Positions 14,258 to 15,684 of a stretch of 15,684 nt of DNA are shown one piece after another. A program made the position numbers and the translations under genes. Origin of the DNA: Planctomycetota bacterium (GTDB taxonomy: Bacteria; Planctomycetota; Phycisphaerae; WQYP01). Position 1 is the first letter of the stretch, and each line of letters opens with the position of its first letter. The notes beneath the pieces were generated by a model, which worked only from the letters and a program-made list of their open reading frames with translations, did not search any database and was not told the DNA's origin. The stretch lies in contig JAMDCX010000005.1 of NCBI GenBank assembly GCA_023489375.1, positions 1-15,684 on the forward strand, read 5' to 3'.

Positions 14258-15340
14258 TTACAATGCCGCTATGATGGCCGCGGTTACTTCACTGCATGTT
14301 GCCTGACCGCCTAAATCTCCGGTAAGTGTCTTCCCGGCGTTAAGGACCTTAAACGCTGCTTTTTCAATGGCGGAAGCTTCCTGGCTTAAGCCGAAGGTAT
14401 AGTTAAGCATCATAGCCACGGTAAGAATAGTGGCCACCGGATTGGCCTTATTTTGACCGGCAATATCCGGGGCGCTGCCATGAATGGGTTCATAAAACGG
14501 CACCGCCGATTTCCCGCTGCCATCAGGTTCGCCCAGTGAAGCCGATGGTACCAGTCCGATGGAACCGGCGAGCATTGAGGCTTCATCGCTTAAAATATCC
14601 CCGAAGGTGTTTTCCATAACCATGACATCAAAATCCGAGGGCCGGCGTAACAGTTGCATCGACGCATTATCCACATAGATATGTTCCAATTGAATATCCG
14701 GATATTGCCGGCCCATGGCGGTGGCCAACTCACGCCATAACTGGCTGGTGGCTAAAATGTTGGCTTTGTCCACACTGGTTAACCGCCGGCGCCGTCGGCG
14801 GGCGGTTTCAAACCCGATTTTCAGAATCCGGTTAATTTCCGGTTCGCTGTATGGCAAAGTGTCTACAGCCTGGCGATGCGGAGCGGTGCCGCTGATTCTC
14901 TGCGGCTGGCCATAATATAGTCCTCCGGTAAGCTCACGGATTATCATAATGTCAATGCCGCTTTTGATAAGCTCCATTTTCAATGGGCAACGCCCGGCTA
15001 AACCAGGCGGCAAAAGGATGTGTCGTAAATTGGCGAACAGTCCTTTGCGCAATTCCAGCAGGGCCACGCGTTCCGGTCGATCTTTTTGCGGCAGGGTTTT
15101 ATCCCGTTCCGGAAGTCCCACGGCCCCGAATAAAATAGCCTGATTGCGTCGACAAATCTCACGCGTAGAGGCCGGCAAGGCTGTGCCGTGCTTGTCAATG
15201 GCCGCCCAGCCGACATCGGCGAATTCCGCATGAATAACATGCTTGAATTTATCGCCAACGGCATACAGTACGCGCATGGCAGCGTCAACAACTTCCACGC
15301 CAATACCATCTCCGGGCAACACCGCAATATGTATATCCAT
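14258..15340 (-). CDS. leuB: 3-isopropylmalate dehydrogenase LeuB
   Basis: 360 aa, standard length. It oxidises and decarboxylates 3-isopropylmalate in leucine synthesis using NAD+ and a divalent metal. Visible features are LPGDGIGVEV (8-17), LLELRKGLFANLR (94-106, substrate arginines), IIRELTGGLYYG (133-144, third arginine and conserved Tyr), TSVDKAN (188-194, Lys192), VDNASMQL (223-230, metal Asp224), MENTFGDILSDEAS (242-255, metal Asp248/Asp252) and the NAD-binding EPIHGSAPDIAGQNKANP (284-301). GGAG lies ~8 nt before the ATG. LeuCD and LeuA are not in the window. Upstream is a 94-bp spacer with the palindrome ACACCGGTGT (15415-15424) and then MITE copy 2; no strong promoter was found. Related decarboxylating dehydrogenases (tartrate, isocitrate) fit less well. 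Confidence 0.94.
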   Translation of the reverse strand: MDIHIAVLPGDGIGVEVVDAAMRVLYAVGDKFKHVIHAEFADVGWAAIDKHGTALPASTREICRRNQAILFGAVGLPERDKTLPQKDRPERVALLELRKGLFANLRHILLPPGLAGRCPLKMELIKSGIDIMIIRELTGGLYYGQPQRISGTAPHRQAVDTLPYSEPEINRILKIGFETARRRRRRLTSVDKANILATSQLWRELATAMGRQYPDIQLEHIYVDNASMQLLRRPSDFDVMVMENTFGDILSDEASMLAGSIGLVPSASLGEPDGSGKSAVPFYEPIHGSAPDIAGQNKANPVATILTVAMMLNYTFGLSQEASAIEKAAFKVLNAGKTLTGDLGGQATCSEVTAAIIAAL

Positions 15341-15433
15341 AATATCGACTCCGCAGGATCAAACTTACCAGGCGACAAACAGTAATCTGAAAATGTTCCG
15401 CATGCAACCGTAAGACACCGGTGTACCGGCAGC

Positions 15434-15605
15434 GGGCGTGGCAATTTTTCCGGGTGTGGCCGTAATAACCCTAAATCGGGGGCAAATCACGCCGTTTGGT
15501 TCCGGCGCAGCGGGGTACTTTTATGGTACGTTCCACCGCCGGCAAAGCCGGCGGCTATGTGACGAGTTCCTGCACGGCCATGAGGCCCGGAAAAATTGCC
15601 ACGCC
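15434..15605. mobile_element. MITE-like element, copy 2 (172 bp)
   Basis: The left end GGCGTGGCAATTTTTCCGGG (15435-15454) is the exact reverse complement of the right end (15586-15605), a perfect 20-bp TIR. Flanks are ACCGGCAGC (15425-15433) and GCCGGCAGC (15606-15614), a 9-bp target duplication with one mismatch. The internal hairpin CCGCCGGC-AAA-GCCGGCGG is at 15536-15554. It has the same orientation and length as copy 1. It lies between the stop of the upstream minus-strand gene and leuB, so it may affect read-through into leuB. Confidence 0.9.
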
Positions 15606-15623
15606 GCCGGCAGCCTTCGGGCC

Positions 15624-15684
15624 TCAGGTCTTGACCATATCCAGCATGACCAGAGCCAGGGGGCCAAAAAGCACCACCGGCAGC
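15624..15684 (-). CDS. C-terminal end of an unidentified gene (partial)
   Basis: The minus strand reads LPVVLFGPLALVMLDMVKT then TGA (15626-15624), continuing past the window edge. The 19 visible residues are hydrophobic, like a membrane helix with a short polar tail, and the frame is uninterrupted. The stop lies 10 bp before the target duplication of MITE copy 2. The gene would be transcribed in the same direction as leuB. It is too short to identify; coding status is inferred from composition and the clean stop. Confidence 0.35.
   Translation of the reverse strand, partial: LPVVLFGPLALVMLDMVKT

Overview
The window looks like chromosomal DNA of a Gram-negative bacterium with moderate to high GC. 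The best lineage guess is the Planctomycetota/PVC group, possibly a Phycisphaerae-like member. The reasons are a DUF1844 protein, a TPR protein carrying two RNA-polymerase alpha C-terminal domains, a SpoIID/LytB-type lipoprotein in a context with no sporulation genes, and intergenic DNA rich in small palindromic and heptamer repeats. The placement rests on protein recognition alone and has not been tested by any search.

Layout from left to right. Positions 1-247 are an edge spacer with a heptamer repeat. An ASCH-domain protein (minus) follows, then divergently metF (plus) and a CPBP-family membrane protease-like protein (plus). A minus-strand cluster ugd > cmk > plsC comes next: UDP-glucose 6-dehydrogenase, cytidylate kinase and lysophosphatidate acyltransferase, with cmk and plsC overlapping by 8 bp. 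Divergent from ugd is obg > coaX on the plus strand (ribosome-assembly GTPase and type III pantothenate kinase). A 405-bp repeat-rich gap separates coaX from an orphan KdpE-type response regulator. A DUF1844 protein follows, convergent with pyrD on the minus strand. After a 442-bp gap, a second minus-strand pair runs tandem alpha-CTD/TPR protein > SpoIID-like lipoprotein. leuB (minus) is preceded by the very end of another minus-strand gene cut by the window edge.

Most genes are housekeeping: folate/methionine, phospholipid, nucleotide sugar, CoA, pyrimidine and leucine metabolism. The unusual content is of two kinds. First, the alpha-CTD/TPR protein keeps the DNA-binding arginine position of E. 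coli RpoA (R265) in both CTD copies but lacks the assembly domain of RpoA. It looks like a free-standing upstream-element or activator adaptor. Second, the spacers carry a small mobile-element family. Two 172-bp MITE-like copies, about 96% identical, have TIRs of roughly 20 bp and a 9-bp target-site duplication (perfect for one copy, one mismatch for the other). One of them sits in the 3' end of a decayed gene. A different dispersed repeat (about 140-155 bp, two copies) begins with degenerate heptanucleotide arrays. Heptamer arrays of three different unit sequences occur in the window.

No tRNA, rRNA, CRISPR array, riboswitch or complete transposase was seen.
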